From: Saturnia japonica
Taxonomy: Eukaryota > Arthropoda > Insecta > Lepidoptera > Saturniidae
NCBI GenBank assembly: GCA_033032175.1
Contig: CM065322.1
Coordinates: 14,384,001-14,448,000 of the forward strand
Length of the DNA stretch: 64,000 nucleotides
Direction of reading: 5' to 3'
Shown: piece by piece, positions 44,331 through 56,269 of the stretch
Layout of the letters: each line of letters opens with the position of its first letter
How positions within the stretch are numbered: position 1 is the first letter of the stretch
Position numbers and translations under genes: made by a program
Notes under the pieces: generated by a model
Seen by the model: the letters and a program-made list of their open reading frames with translations, nothing else
What the model was told of the DNA's origin: nothing
The model's database searches: none

Positions 44331-44873
44331 CATTATTTGCGAAGGTGTTTTTATAAACATGTTCTTAGTCCTTATCGAAATAAATACTTTATTCGTCACA
44401 AGTATTTCATTTTCAACAAAATTACCTTTTACGTGAATTGATTTCAATGAATATCTTAGGAGATATCACAGTTTTAAAATAACTCCGCAGCAAAATAATG
44501 ATCAAATACCTACATTTTATCTTTAATAGACTCCAGTACCACCTAACGTTACTTTTTTTATTTATGTTCCAGTGACATTTTTCCACTCTTAACCGTAGAT
44601 AATAAAACAAAAAAAAAGTAATCTTCAAATTAACCAATAAATATTACCCATTAACAGACATACAAACAAATTTTCTCTCGCTCTGTCTTATGTGTCGTAG
44701 ACTAAGTAGCGCTAGTCAGCTAGTTTATTTGAATAGTTCCAAAAATATATTACAAACTCGAAATCTACTCGACTGTGGTTTTCGACCAGCAGCTATTTCA
44801 TAAAAAAAAAAAAACATTGTAGAAACATCAGCGAACTGAAAAATACTTTATTTAGCAATTTCTTTACCAACTT
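44331..44873. other. AT-rich intergenic DNA
   Basis: Nothing recognised. Confidence 0.4.
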
Positions 44874-45125
44874 ATGGCCGTTTTCAATAACCTATCCATC
44901 CGTTGTTTCAGTTACTAAAGATAGACAAATATATCCTTTTGTCTTACTTTTTTTTCAATAACCTATCAAAGGATAGATTTTCGTATCTACATAATATATA
45001 TCCATATCCATAGCTTGAATAAATAAAAGGGAAGCAGATATCTGTCTTAGGTTAAAGATAGTACTTATTACAAATATGTAGTAATCGGAGATAATAAACT
45101 CAGATATGTTATTGAAAACGGCCGT
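44874..45125. mobile_element. MITE-1 copy
   Basis: Ends 'tggccgttttcaataacc' and 'gttattgaaaacggccg'. The left part is nearly identical to the copy at 8.7 kb ('atccgttgtttcagttacta' versus 'atctgttgtttcagttacta'). Confidence 0.85.
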
Positions 45126-45199
45126 AAGGGAATAAGGCGCTATTAATGTTAAGGTATTGTTTACAGTTCATTGTTATCTTTAGTGGATGCCTAGTAAAC

Positions 45200-45480
45200 A
45201 GTGATCTCTTTATATTTACCGGTAGTCATTGCCACAGATTGCGACATCAGTCTCGCGTCTTGCAAGCGTATAAAGGCAAAGTTGTATTTGCTGACCGTAA
45301 AATCGATAAACACTTCTTCCCGTTTTAATATTTGTCTAAGTATTCTATCCAATGCCATTGGGTCGGAGATAAAGTTAAGTTTGCATTCGGCGCTACCTCG
45401 TCGTGTAATCCATCGTTTTGATCGTATCAATAAACGTTTACTGAAGGTGATTTGGCATTGATTACAGTTGAAATGACCAC
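45200..45480 (-). other. Unassigned open stretch, possible exon or decayed gene piece
   Basis: The minus strand is open for about 90 codons. It includes HFNCNQCQITFSKRLL, then DPMALDRILRQILKREEVFI and YNFAFIRLQDARLMSQ, and ends with a TAG. It is preceded by 'ttgttcacag', which could be a splice acceptor. The plus strand is also open over much of the same stretch. Codon use looks less AT-driven than nearby chance frames. The CxxC at its start is zinc-finger-like, but the matching histidines are missing. No family is recognised. Confidence 0.3.
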
Positions 45481-46429
45481 TGTGAACAATAGATTAATAC
45501 TATTATACTCTAACTTACGTACATCAGGGTAAGGAACCGCGGAGCGAGCCAAACGATCGATCGATAAATGAATAGGATAGATAGATAGCCTCATTTTTGT
45601 AATATTTGATTATCTATACAAGTACAAGGGAATAATTGTTAATACAACGTCCAGCGTTACTTGGACCAGCTGTTGTATGACGTATCTCGTTGTAGACAGG
45701 TCATTTTTAATTGAAATTGAAACCTTTGTACTTGAAATAAAATTGCTCAATGATTGTACTAAATTAAATAATAAATCGGATGATATATTCAATGTCTTTT
45801 GTATTTTTTTACTCTTGGAGTAAGTTTTTAGTGACGTAACTAACGATAATAACAATAATAATAAATTTATTTATTTGACCTCACATTATAAGATGCTAAG
45901 CTAAGCATCTTATACAATATTATTTATACACAAAAAATACTAACATAAATTTTATACAAGAGTAGGTAATGATGATAGTTACATTTAATTTGAGATTGTG
46001 GAGTCTGAAAAAGGTACAAAGACCTGACCCAGACCAAACCCAGACGTTTTATTTATGCACAACTATTTTAAATGCGCATAGTTCTTATGAAACAATACAT
46101 AATAAATTTTCTGTATTACTGTATGAAAGTGTTAATAACCAATTGTAAATAGTACACTTTGCTCTTTGTTTAGATAAATGATAAATTTGAAGAATAGGTT
46201 AATCTGATTATATATATGAGGACCTAAAAAACAGACCTAATTATCATCAATGGACAATTTAGATTGTTTATAAGTACATATTATTCACGACTAGACGTGA
46301 TCTATAATCGAACACTATCAGTGCTAGGTGTTAACTTCCGTTAAAAGTTAAAGTCCGATAGCTAAGTTATTTTTTTTATATTTTCCTTTTGGTCATACAT
46401 ACTACGTACTATTTCTGTAACTTTTGAAC
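45481..46429. other. AT-rich intergenic DNA with a short hairpin
   Basis: At 45889-45912 'taagatgct' and 'agcatctta' form a 9-bp stem with a 6-base loop. The function is unknown. The flanks are 'aat' microsatellite-like. Confidence 0.45.
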
Positions 46430-46800
46430 ACGGCTCTAACAAAAATCACCATCTTGTTAGCCAACGCTCATGGAACATGACAGATCAAGATTCGAATGGT
46501 TTCGAACCCTTGATATAATATATTAGTAGTTTTCGGCGGAATTTTGATATATTATGTGCCATGGGCACCATCTTGTTAGAGCCATGTTTGAAATAGAAAA
46601 ATAGTACGAAGTCAGAGTGAAAAGAAGTGTATCCAGTGACTTTAAGGATTAAAAAATAAGCAAACATATAGCACTTGGATTTTTTGGCGGGATCTTAAGA
46701 CTGTCATAGTCCTTTTTTCATTTTGTGTTTTTTGATCATCTAATTGGTGGCATTTTGCATAACAAGTTTTATTACCATAAAAAAGGTAATATTGAGTAAA
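46430..46800 (+). repeat. Two or three broken Rep3 pieces
   Basis: 'cggctctaacaaaaatcacc' then 'atcttgttagcc' is one hairpin piece. 'caccatcttgttagagccat' at about 46566 is another, with its 5-prime arm lost. 'ttttggcgggatcttaagac' and 'ggtggcattttgcataac' are the front of a third. Confidence 0.6.
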
Positions 46801-46824
46801 ATTTAAAATATACCTATATTATAC

Positions 46825-47140
46825 TACCGCGGACTTTTCTTTAGAACTTTTCTAGAGAAACAATACCATCACACACGATTTTTACGAAACTTTAACCATT
46901 TACGCAGCGAACGCAATGGAAGCACTCAAAAGGAATAAAATTTGTCCGTTTTTCCAACATTTTTCATTGATGCTCCGCTCCTATTGATCATAGCGTGATG
47001 TTATATAGCCTATAGCCTTCCTCGATAAATGGGCTATCTAACAATGAGACATTTGTCCATTCGAACCAGTAGATCCTGAGATTAGCGTGTTCAACCCAAA
47101 AAACTCTTCAGCTTAATAATATTAGTATAGATATATTAAA
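46825..47140 (+). repeat. Rep5 copy
   Basis: 'cctattgatcatagcgtgat', 'gttatatagcctatagcctt', 'cctcgataaatgggctatct' and 'cagcttaataatattagtat' follow each other as in the copy at 54.8 kb. This phrase set is common in lepidopteran genomes; the class is not settled here. Confidence 0.75.
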
Positions 47141-48611
47141 CTATGTGATGAACAGCATTTACTATGATATCAAATATAGTTATTTTGCGGAGTTTAAATA
47201 AAAAAACATATTGTTCATTTTTTTACATGCATTAGTATGTTTTGTAACCAAATAACTTCTGTAATTTATATGTCCATCCATATGTTGATAATGAGACACG
47301 TGTGAACTCTGTAGATAAAATGCCAATAACTAACTATTTGCGCGGTTTTGCTTATAGTAGCATATTACAGAAGTAATTTCTGATTAGGAATAAGGCGTTT
47401 TTATCGGTACAAGCATTTAAATACATGTAACTGTTATTTGTAAACTGAAAAAGCTATGTGCCTGGTTTGTGACACAGGGGTAAACTGTTTCAGTTTGGAA
47501 CTTACTTTTCTCTATTCAAGCTTTAGGCTCATTAATTTGTTAGAGAGAGATACAAACAAATATGACTCGGAACAAGTTCTTTACTCTTCTCAAGTATACT
47601 AATAGAAAGAGATAGCATCATTAACAGGCTGTTATTTTGAAGAAGGTTACTGGAAATTAAATATGCTTCTGACAGAGGTCAAATATAGTTCGCTAACCCT
47701 GAGTATTGAGTTCTGAGAGCTCCTGTACCAATGCATCTTTCTAAATATACACTTCGAACAAGACCATACGATTAATTAATAAAACATGTGTGTGTGTTAT
47801 TAATTATTATTATTATTGTAGTATTTATTTTTATGTGTGTGCTATTTTTGCCGCCACGAAATTTTTTTCATTTATATTTATTTATATTTAAGGTTGCCTG
47901 GAAGAAATCGCTCTAAGCGATAAAGCCACCTAACTGTACACAAATAATTTCAATAGTTATAATATATGTATGGTTTTTTGTTTCGTGTGCAATGAAGTAT
48001 ATTGGTACTGTATTGTATTAATTTGAGAAATGAGATTTTTCTTTAACAATGTTTTTATTTAATTACGTCGTTTACTTTTCTACCTACAAGTTGGCCCGGC
48101 AGACTATGCTCTGCCCTTTTTAATAGTCAAAAACTTGGCCGCAGCGACAACCTATCCTGATTTTTTGTCTTTCAAACCGACACAAGTATCATAACGAACA
48201 AAACAAAATAAGAATTATGCCATATCTATCATTGGGTCTTCAGTTCATACAAGAATCAGTTAGAGAAGAGGATGTAAAGTTTGTCCCGAATTTGAAAATT
48301 TTCAAGGTACCTTTTCCATTTTTCTTTCCGTAAAAACCTAATTCGAACATTTTAAAATAAAAAATAGACAAATTGGTCCATCCGTTGTCGGAAACGGTTA
48401 CCAACGAACAACATTTAATTGCTATAAAAACAGATAACTATTTAAAGAGGTGTAAAGTTTGTGTTAATTAATATAATGTTTACTTATGTAACGTTAAATT
48501 ATTTTTAAACAATCGAACAAAGTCAGTGAAATGAATATACATTGTTATATACGCTTCTAAATTTTAAATTGTACTAAACGCAACAAAAGAATTACATATA
48601 ACTTTTAAAAC
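47141..48611. other. AT-rich intergenic DNA
   Basis: No gene seen over about 1.5 kb. Short 'tta' microsatellite runs lie near 47.8 kb, and 'agttggcccggcagactatg' near 48.09 kb may be a repeat scrap. Confidence 0.4.
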
Positions 48612-48722
48612 CTTTGTGAGCAATCCCTTCACCGAAAGCTTAAGCTCATTACAGGGATTCAAACTCACGTCAATAGGTACTGTGTCGGTACATGCAACTA
48701 TTGCACCATCATTGCTTAACTC
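48612..48722 (-). repeat. SINE-B head fragment
   Basis: The complement has 'aagcaatgatggtgcaatag' and 'gagtttgaatccctgtaatg' then 'gagcttaagctttcggtgaa'. Confidence 0.65.
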
Positions 48723-48819
48723 AAATAGACATAATATAATAATAATAATAATAAAGCTTCTTTATCCCCTATCTAATAGATAGATATTAGTTATATTTTT
48801 ATAAATTTCTTGTTAGTGT

Positions 48820-49020
48820 GTCAGTGATATGGATCCATTTTGGGTAAAAGCCTCCTCTAAAACCCGTACCATTTATCTTTATCCTGGGCAATACTCATCC
48901 AGTTTGACCCAGCTATTTCAATTATATCATCACCGTTTTCGTGATCTATCTTTGCTCCTCTTGCCTGTAGGTCCTGGCCATCGTGTTACTTCTAGCGTCC
49001 ACCTCATTTCTTTTTACCTT
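48820..49020 (-). pseudogene. LINE C-terminal fragment (RTE/R4-like)
   Basis: The minus strand reads DDIIEIAGSNWMSIAQDKDK then WYGF, preceded by WTLEVTRWPGPTGKRSKDRS. The pattern 'RWxDDIxxIAGxxWxxIAQDRxxW' is the end of RTE-like retrotransposon proteins, as in 15.2-15.7 kb (RIAQDRNAWKEL). One in-frame stop interrupts it. No other domain is present. Confidence 0.72.
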
Positions 49021-49034
49021 GACATAACAATATA

Positions 49035-49282
49035 TAAGAAAGGTAGGTCACAGAGGAATTTGTTTGGGCAGCCCGACTGGTGGAAAATCTGCACCCTACA
49101 AAAGATCGTAGCCAAATAACCTTGTCTTGTGTTCCTGTGGTGAGCAGGGCTTAAAGACTTCCTTGGAGTAGGGGATCAAGGTCGGCAAAGCACTAGTGAT
49201 ACCTGTGTGTTACAAGCATTCACAGGCTACGGTAGCCGATTACCAGCAGGCAGACCGTATGCTTCTTTGCCGCCATAGTTAT
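49035..49282 (+). repeat. Rep1 copy
   Basis: 'gcccgactggtggaaaatct', 'ttcctgtggtgagcagggct' and 'cacaggctacggtagccgat'. It starts right behind the inverted LINE fragment. Confidence 0.7.
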
Positions 49283-49499
49283 ATAAATATAGCAAAATAT
49301 AACAATAATAAAATAAAATAAAACAAAAGTTCAATGGCACATCCCGCAACAACACCAAAGCATTTTCTTTGAAATTTCTCAATGATTCTCCAAACACGTC
49401 TACTGTATTTCCTAAATTATTATATAACCTGAACAACCTAAACACTGGTGAATTAAACCCTATATTACTTCTTATGGCTGCCGTCTTGAGTAAGTTAAT

Positions 49500-49690
49500 A
49501 GATGTTAATGGATGCTATACCATAACTTCTTTGTTTATGAATCGATTTGGATGATTCTTTTTTTTTGGATAGGGTATAATACCTCAAGGTTGGTCTAACT
49601 TTTAACTTCATTGGCATTGGACCTTGAACTTCGAAGATACACTAGGGACCTCTTCATAATCATTAAAGTTGGTTTTCTTCTTTGTTAAAA
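49500..49690 (+). repeat. Rep2 copy
   Basis: 'accataacttctttgtttat', 'cgatttggatgattcttttt', 'ttcattggcattggaccttg' and 'aacttcgaagatacactagg'. Confidence 0.75.
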
Positions 49691-50289
49691 ATTGTTATTA
49701 TAATACTTTTACAATAATTTTGCAAATCCAGTCACAGAGATTTGGTTTGGTTGAGTTCTTGAAGGTTTTAAAAACACACAACGATAAATAAGTTACGTTT
49801 TATGTATTATTTGAAGAAAAAAAATAACGACCGCCGTTAATAATGCAGTAGATGTTTCTGGGAAAAAACGATAACATTTTTAAAATATGTTGTTAATGTC
49901 ATAAATAAATTATTTATTTTATTGCTGTTGAAAAAAATTACCTATATTATTGTTAATTTATTATAACTCTGGCTGAGACACTACATTTTGCGTCTTAAGT
50001 ATACTAAGTTTAGGGTAATTGTTAACCGAAACCGTTCTGCACGACAATTGTCTAACTAAATTGCGACTACCATACACTAGGAGTACCAATTAAACGTGTC
50101 GAGGTCCAGTTTAAGATAGTCTTTATCTAGATAGAAAGTAACGCATTGAAAGTAAATGAATTGAAGAGCGTATATTCATAAAGCTATAATTAAAGGAACT
50201 GCTATGGTACTTAGCGCCCGTTAGATCTCAGCTCTTTTAACGGCGAGGAAGAAAACTTGCCCCCTTTTTATCTGGCTTAAAAAAAAGAA
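49691..50289. other. AT-rich intergenic DNA
   Basis: Nothing recognised. Confidence 0.4.
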
Positions 50290-50455
50290 AGAGGTTGTCA
50301 ATTCGATACTTTTTTATGGATGCTCAGTCATAACGTATTTTTTTATGAACCGGTTTAGATGGTTCTTTTCTTTATTTGTCTCATTTTAATTTCCCTCCTC
50401 AACTCCTCAAAACCTTTGAAGTTAAGTTTTCTCTTTTGTTAAAAATTTCTTGTTC
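50290..50455 (+). repeat. Rep2 copy, shortened
   Basis: 'atggatgctcagtcataacg', 'gaaccggtttagatggttct' and 'cctcaaaacctttgaagtta'. The middle part is missing. Confidence 0.6.
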
Positions 50456-51824
50456 ACTTACATAATTAAAAAATTAATTATATAACTTATTTATTATCCT
50501 GTCTGCAGCGCCATGTTCTATTTATTTAGTTAGCAAAATAAACTCTAATTCCCTCTAATCGGACAATATTTAATTATTTAAGACCTAAATTCATAAAAAG
50601 TCAACTAACCTATTGTATTTCGTTACCTTATAGCAAAGTTTCGTCGCTTTGCTGAGCTAGTGATTTTTTTTTAAACATTGTATGACTCGATCACAGCGCC
50701 ACCAATCGGATCCTAGCTATTAACTATCGTTGAGATAAAACAAATACATTATGACGATATGAGCACAATCGGTCAAGTCATTCAGAAGTACTTGTAGACA
50801 TACGCAAGATTTTTGTATAAATAAGATTCTATTACGTACAGACAGACAATTATAAAATTGTAGTAGTAAATAATACAACTATCAGATATAAATAATTTAG
50901 AACATACCGAAGTCATAAATAATCTGATGTCCAAACTTGTTTCATCACTAAGTGCTTTTAAGTTCGCTTAATAGTTCTAGACAAATTACATTAATAAACA
51001 ACTATTTTTGTCAGCAATGAGGCGGTTGCTGTCATTTGATGAATTGTAAAAATATGGTAAGGTTTTTGCGTTACATAAATAGTTACGATGAGAATAGGAA
51101 ATCGGATCAAGAATCATGCGCCACGCCCCATAGACAAGTAGTGTCCTGTACCGTAGAAAATCACGATATTCTTTAATTATTATCTATGCATAATATAGTA
51201 AAGCAGAAAAGTTTTTTTTTTTTTTTTTGCTTTAATACGCTAATATCTGGAACTACCAGTCGGATATGAAAATTTTTTTTATATATTTTTTTTTTTTTTT
51301 TTTGTATCCTATGTAGATTCACGTGGAGGAATAGTATAGACAAGCTAAAATTAGGCTACACCTCTCAGCTAGCATTGAATATACAAAGCGCTCATGAACA
51401 GCTTTATTCGCGTGCGCTGTTGTACTGGCTAGTAATACATAAATACAATGTTCTACAAAAATATTGATCCTTAGTATATCTACAAAAAAGTTCACGATAG
51501 TATATGCCTGTCTCTTATATATAAGCCACAATAATCTATTTTGTGACAAACATTTCTAGAAAATTAAAAAGTTATATATGTGTATTATTTTTGGGCATGG
51601 TATATTATTGGTTACGAACAAAAGTTACTTCATCATAAAGACAATTTTATGAAGTTAATCTTTGCCCTTTATAGCATGTTATTTGGACACATAGTTTGGG
51701 AGATAATGAAAAATTAATACTACATTATTGCAAAGGCCGTGAAATAGGCAATTGCAGGTCGAGTATGAGTTTGAAGGCCGATCCGTCGCGTCGTAGTCGA
51801 GGACTAATATGAGACAGGCAAGTA
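50456..51824. other. AT-rich intergenic DNA with poly-T runs
   Basis: Poly-T runs at about 51210-51228 and 51275-51303 may mark old retroposed ends, but no body was recognised next to them. Confidence 0.4.
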
Positions 51825-51945
51825 TTTACAGACAAAGAAAATCAAATCCATTGCAGGAGCGTTTTTTAAATTTGGAACATTACAACGCTCCAGCAATGTT
51901 GTATGAAACGGCGTGCTGGGGTTATTAAATACTCTTTGCTACCGT
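51825..51945 (+). repeat. Duplicated segment, copy 1 (partner at 57918)
   Basis: Almost identical to 57918-58045: 'gacaaagaaaatcaaatcca', 'ttgcaggagcgtttttt' and 'tgtatgaaacggcgtgctgg'. This copy lacks about a dozen bases ('gaacattcgtac' in the partner). Confidence 0.85.
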
Positions 51946-52596
51946 CGCTTCATCAAATAGTAGGCACTTTAGAATATTATTTCCACGTTTCCGAACAATT
52001 CTATCATACAACATATCATTATGAATACAAAACGAAATTAAAATACAGAAGGCGCGAAAACCAACCTGCATTGTTCAACCCACACGAGATGACAGATTAA
52101 ACAGTTTTGTAGTAATCGTTCGTACATCTGTAACGAGGATTTATTGTGCTCTGTGGCGTATATTTTCCAAGATGGCGCCTCACGATATTGCACGACGAGA
52201 TAATCTCGAGTCTTTGTAAGATAAAACAGTTTAAGATTTTATTTATTAAAGAAATTATAATTATTGTTTTCAGTTTTTTATTGAAAAGTCGGAACTTGAT
52301 CCGTCGAACCGGGGCTTTATTTGTAACTAGCAGAGCCTGCGGCTCCACACGCGTAGACTTCAGAGTGCCATCGGTCAAGTGAACGCGCGAATCGTAATTC
52401 ATTCAATGATTCAATATTTTTTAAAACTTGTAACTCGCACTTTTTTAAATTACTGATTGAGAGAATGTTGTTAAATTATAATTTTTTTGTATTTTTAAAC
52501 CCTTCATTTGATATTCATATCTTAGGGGCGCTTAAGGAATTACTGGTCCGTCATTTTTGGGAGTCCGCCATATTAGATTTAAAATTACATCACTTA
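51946..52596. other. Intergenic DNA
   Basis: Contains 'ccaagatggcgcctcacg' at about 52167, which resembles a start-site context, and a repeat-like 'aactagcagagcctgcggct' at 52326. Neither is enough for a gene call. Confidence 0.4.
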
Positions 52597-52786
52597 CAGC
52601 CGTTTTCAATAATCTATCTAACCACTATTTATGTTAATGACGATAGAAATATATATATTTTAGTATGCTATTGGATTTCAATAACCTATCTTCGGATAGG
52701 TAGTTCATACAAAAGTTTACCAATAGACATATCTCTCTATCTTCAGTAGCAAAAACAGTGGTTAGAAAGATTATTGAAAACGGCCG
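52597..52786. mobile_element. MITE-1 copy with possible TTA target duplication
   Basis: Ends 'cagccgttttcaataat' and 'attattgaaaacggccg', flanked by tta at 52594-52596 and 52787-52789. It is the shortest of the four copies. Confidence 0.8.
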
Positions 52787-53447
52787 TTAGTTGATCATGC
52801 CATGGCATCCAAACTAATCGTGTCTGCAAAATTTCAGTTCAAACGGTTAGGGATAACTGGTTTAAAATTCAATTCCAAGATTTGAACCACACTAACAAGG
52901 CAAGTTCAATAAAAGCTTGTAAAAGGCAACGTGTTCCGCTCCCCTCTGGGTAGAGATAACACACGGTTATCGGTAGTTAGATGGACTAGAACCAGAAAGC
53001 GCCAAAGTAGCGTTATTTTAACGTGGCTGAGTCATTAATGAATACTTTACTTCACTTTTAGTTCGTACGCTGGCGAGCATAATTTTGTAAAGCATTTTCT
53101 ATCAGCTAACCAGCGCGCGGTAATTTGAATAGAAAAAAAAAAAACGAAAATTATCAAATATAAAAATATTAAACTAGAAATGTAATCAAATTTCAATTTA
53201 ATAAGAACATAATAGTAAGTACTTCTATCAAATAAATAAAATATAAATACATACAAGAACATACATACATACTTGCAATAAAAATGTTGATCACCGTTTC
53301 TCTTGTTTAATAAAGAAATAATTGTGCAGTTGTGATTTAGTAGTTTGTTCCACAGTTGTATGGCAGTTATCGTGAAGGAGTTTACCTTCAAGCAATCGAC
53401 TTACATCTACGATTAGTTGGATCCAATATACTTATGTCGAGTTTCCC
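52787..53447. other. Intergenic DNA with a possible LINE scrap
   Basis: On the minus strand near 53330-53390 KVNSFTITAIQLWNKL resembles the 'SFxxxAIxLWNxLP' end block of LINE proteins. It is too short to classify. Confidence 0.35.
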
Positions 53448-53515
53448 CCGATCATACACGTCACTTTTCTCCCGATCATACACGTCACTTTTCTCCCCAT
53501 CATACACGTCACTGA
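53448..53515 (+). repeat. 24-bp minisatellite, three copies
   Basis: The unit 'ccgatcatacacgtcacttt' plus 'tctc' starts at 53448, 53472 and 53496, the last copy partial. As 24 is a multiple of three the reading frame is kept, but no gene is recognised around it. Confidence 0.85.
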
Positions 53516-53659
53516 TATCGAGTTACGTCACGTTCGAGCTAACGTTGTATCATCAAATTAAACCGGTTTCCGTTCTCATGCCGAATCGGTTAATGCTTTT
53601 ACCGATTAACGCATAAAATGTTTTAAGGTCGGTAAAGTCGGCATAGTACTAGTAAATAC

Positions 53660-53870
53660 TTTATATTTTGAAAATAATACCTATGATTTTTTTTTTTTCA
53701 TTAATACATCATAAAAAGTGATTTATAGATATTTTTTAATTGAAATAAAAAACACGACACAAAAACGCGACATTATGGACCCGTGACGTCATCATTCATT
53801 TTAAATATTATTTTGTATGATATCAGTGACAACTCAGGCAAGAGTCTAATGTTCATATTTCCTGAATGGT
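53660..53870 (+). repeat. Rep8 copy with TGACGTCA palindrome
   Basis: 'aaataatacctatgattttt', 'caaaaacgcgacattatgga' and 'cccgtgacgtcatcatt' parallel 3175-3385. A second 'tgacgtca' follows at about 53870. Confidence 0.65.
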
Positions 53871-54116
53871 GACGTCAAATTTTCTAATAGGCGTTTCAAA
53901 TCATGTGACTCACGGACAGAAAATATTACTTTTGCAAAGGGAAAATTAAATAAATAAACAAATATTTTTTCCAGATTTGTATTGTTTTAAGCTCTCTAGG
54001 TAAAGACCAATATTACTTAATAATTTACATTCATTTCTAAACATACAGTCAATTCGCAGATTCATCGCTAGCTCCTCGACATGGATATATTACCTTGGGT
54101 GATCCTGAAAGATGAT

Positions 54117-54561
54117 ACAACACTACACACGTATGAACATACACACGTGCACACCACACAGGTACATAGGTTCTGTGAGGGACCTTTTTTTTTTCTTTTT
54201 TTACGCTAGTTAGTTAGCGCTAGATAGTGTAGAAACATTCCGATTACTGAATATACATACGCACGGTTCCTTCCTTCCTCCCAGGAGGAAGGGAACGTGC
54301 CTATGTGTATAAATTAGTTAGCTCGAATCGTAAGTGTAGGGATTCGATTAGATCGCGACCTCTTTGCGAACGCGGCGACCGCCTGAGCCGAGGTCCGGCC
54401 ACTTTGGCACCCTCGTGCGAGTCGTCCACAAAACTTTCGCGGCTGAGTGCCCTCTGCGCTCGCCCCCCAAGTCCGGTGAAGCTGTAAAAGCCGCAGCGGC
54501 TTTAGGGCCCCTAAGGCTAACAGTGTAGTCAGTTCTAAAAAAAAAAAAAAAAAAAAAAAAA
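54117..54561 (+). mobile_element. LINE-1 3-prime end copy with poly-A tail
   Basis: The complement of 4078-4500 is matched closely, from 'cacaccacacaggtacatag' to 'ggctaacagtgtagtcagtt', followed by about 25 A. It is 5-prime truncated within the untranslated end. Seven bases (tgaaaga) before and after may be the target duplication. Confidence 0.88.
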
Positions 54562-54767
54562 CATGAAAGAAGAAAGGTGTGCTTAAATAGTTTGGGCTTG
54601 TAGAGAGGATGAGTGAAAGAAAAACGACTATACAAATTTATAAGACAAGTGTTACAAGAATTATAATTTTAAGCGTTTATAAAATCTTAAATTCATACTA
54701 ACATGAATATAATAAAGCCTAGTTGACACGAGTTTGGAAACTAATGATGAACACTTGTTTCTTACAC

Positions 54768-55025
54768 TAGCTGACTCACGCAACTTCGTCTGCGTCACAT
54801 AATGGCAGTTCTCAAAAGGAATAAATTATCCCCGTTTTTGCAACATTTTCCATTGATAATCCGTTCCTATAGGTCGTAGCGTGATGTTATATAGCCTATA
54901 GAATTCCTCGATAAATGGGTTATCCAAGACTAAAATAACTTATTCATTCGAACCAGTAGTTCCTGAGATTATCGCGTTCAACCAAACAAACAAACTCTTC
55001 AGCTTTATAATTTTAGTATAGTTGT
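54768..55025 (+). repeat. Rep5 copy, best preserved
   Basis: Starts 'ctagctgactcacgcaactt' and ends 'cagctttataattttagtat', with 'cgtagcgtgatgttatatag' and 'ccagtagttcctgagattat' between. It is non-coding. Confidence 0.78.
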
Positions 55026-55249
55026 AAATATTCTGAATTAGTATTAAAACTGCTAGAGCAAGTGAATAGACGCGATTCTATTTACCAAGCGAAAAAGCCC
55101 ACTGCCTTCACCACATGCCACAACTTACTAAGCATTTGTCGCTTGATGACCATGTGAACATCCACGTCAAATGCTAAGTGACAAGAACACACTGCGCAAA
55201 ATAAGGTGGCGGTGTTCCATTTCGAGTGGATGTTGGGTCACTAATACCT

Positions 55250-55580
55250 TTTTCTTTTTCTTCTTCTTGTTTTGGCGCCGCATAAAAGTACTTGCCAGTG
55301 TCAATATTTTTAAGCTTTCTTAAAAATTTCCAATATACAAAGTGGGGTTTCCTTACAAGATGGTGGCTCCCTTGCCAGAACTATTTAGGGAGTTTTTGCG
55401 ACATCTCAAAATGCATGTTTTCACTTTATATTTATAGTTCACTTCACTTATCCACAACAATCAATCTATATCACATAAAATGCCACCAATATTACATAAT
55501 ATAGGGTCAAAAAACCTAAGTTAATGACATAAAAATAAAAACCACATCATGTCACTTCAAGCTCCCGCCAAAAATTCCCT
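55250..55580 (-). repeat. Rep3 copy
   Basis: The complement of 22098-22425: 'ttcttgttttggcgccgcat' tail, 'agatggtggctcccttgcca' hairpin side and 'acatcatgtcacttcaagct' front. The stem here is partly broken. Confidence 0.75.
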
Positions 55581-56089
55581 AATACGTTTTTACTAATACC
55601 AATGTGTAAACAGTTACTTTTCGATTGTCAATAAACAGGTTAGTTCTAAACGATTAGTACTAAAGATAAATACTAAACTTGTGTATACTAGTCATTATAT
55701 GGATTAGATAAATAAGAAAATTCAAATGAGTAAAAATACAAGAAGCTTTCGGCTTCATATATCGTCCCCAAATAAAAATTAAGTGACATGAAATCGAAGT
55801 GGCGATACCATTGCGCGGGTTACACATAGTGGCCGTCCGAAAACGCGAATCTTGTTATAACACCGCCCGGTGTCACACCGACAAACCGGACTGCGGTGTT
55901 ATTAGGCTTTATGCCACAATGGGCTCGCCGACACGGGTGTTTTTTATTTTATTTATTCACTCTCAAATTCTTATGACATTAAACTTATGAGATTGTACGT
56001 TTGTGTTTACACGCTAATCTCTGGAACTACCACTGAAGTATAAACATACATTTTGCAGTTTATAAGCACAAAATTAAAAAAAAAAAATT
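55581..56089. other. Intergenic DNA
   Basis: The stretch 55795-55940 is GC-richer ('accgcccggtgtcacaccga') than its flanks, but no exon or family was recognised. Confidence 0.4.
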
Positions 56090-56265
56090 CAACTTGGGCC
56101 CTAGGAAGGTACTTGTGAACGTCAAAACACTATCACCGGTTTAGAAAACTTCGGGTTAATATTTTTTCCAACTGTACAAATAATATTTATAGTTATTATT
56201 AATTTACTGAATGCACAGAGAGGGAGTCACTTCCATACATCATTCACATAATAATTCATTTCCTT
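56090..56265 (-). repeat. LINE-3 3-prime untranslated end
   Basis: 'gtacttgtgaacgtcaaaac' and 'agagagggagtcacttccat' match the 40.1-40.4 kb copy on the same strand. Confidence 0.65.
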
Positions 56266-56269
56266 CTCT

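Noticed and set aside
52167..52220. First exon starting at 'aagatggcgcc' with a donor at 'ctttgtaaga'
   Set aside because: The context looks like a gene start, but the frame closes after 15 codons, no partner exon was found and repeat sequence lies just downstream.
52280..52402. Minus-strand frame MNYDSRVHLTDGTLKSTRVE as a gene
   Set aside because: It starts with ATG and looks coding-like for about 50 codons, but overlaps the repeat-like 'aactagcagagcctgcggct' and decays into AT-rich residues. Not enough for a gene call.
53870..53880. Second TGACGTCA as part of a regulatory array
   Set aside because: Only one copy of Rep8 has it, so it may be chance.
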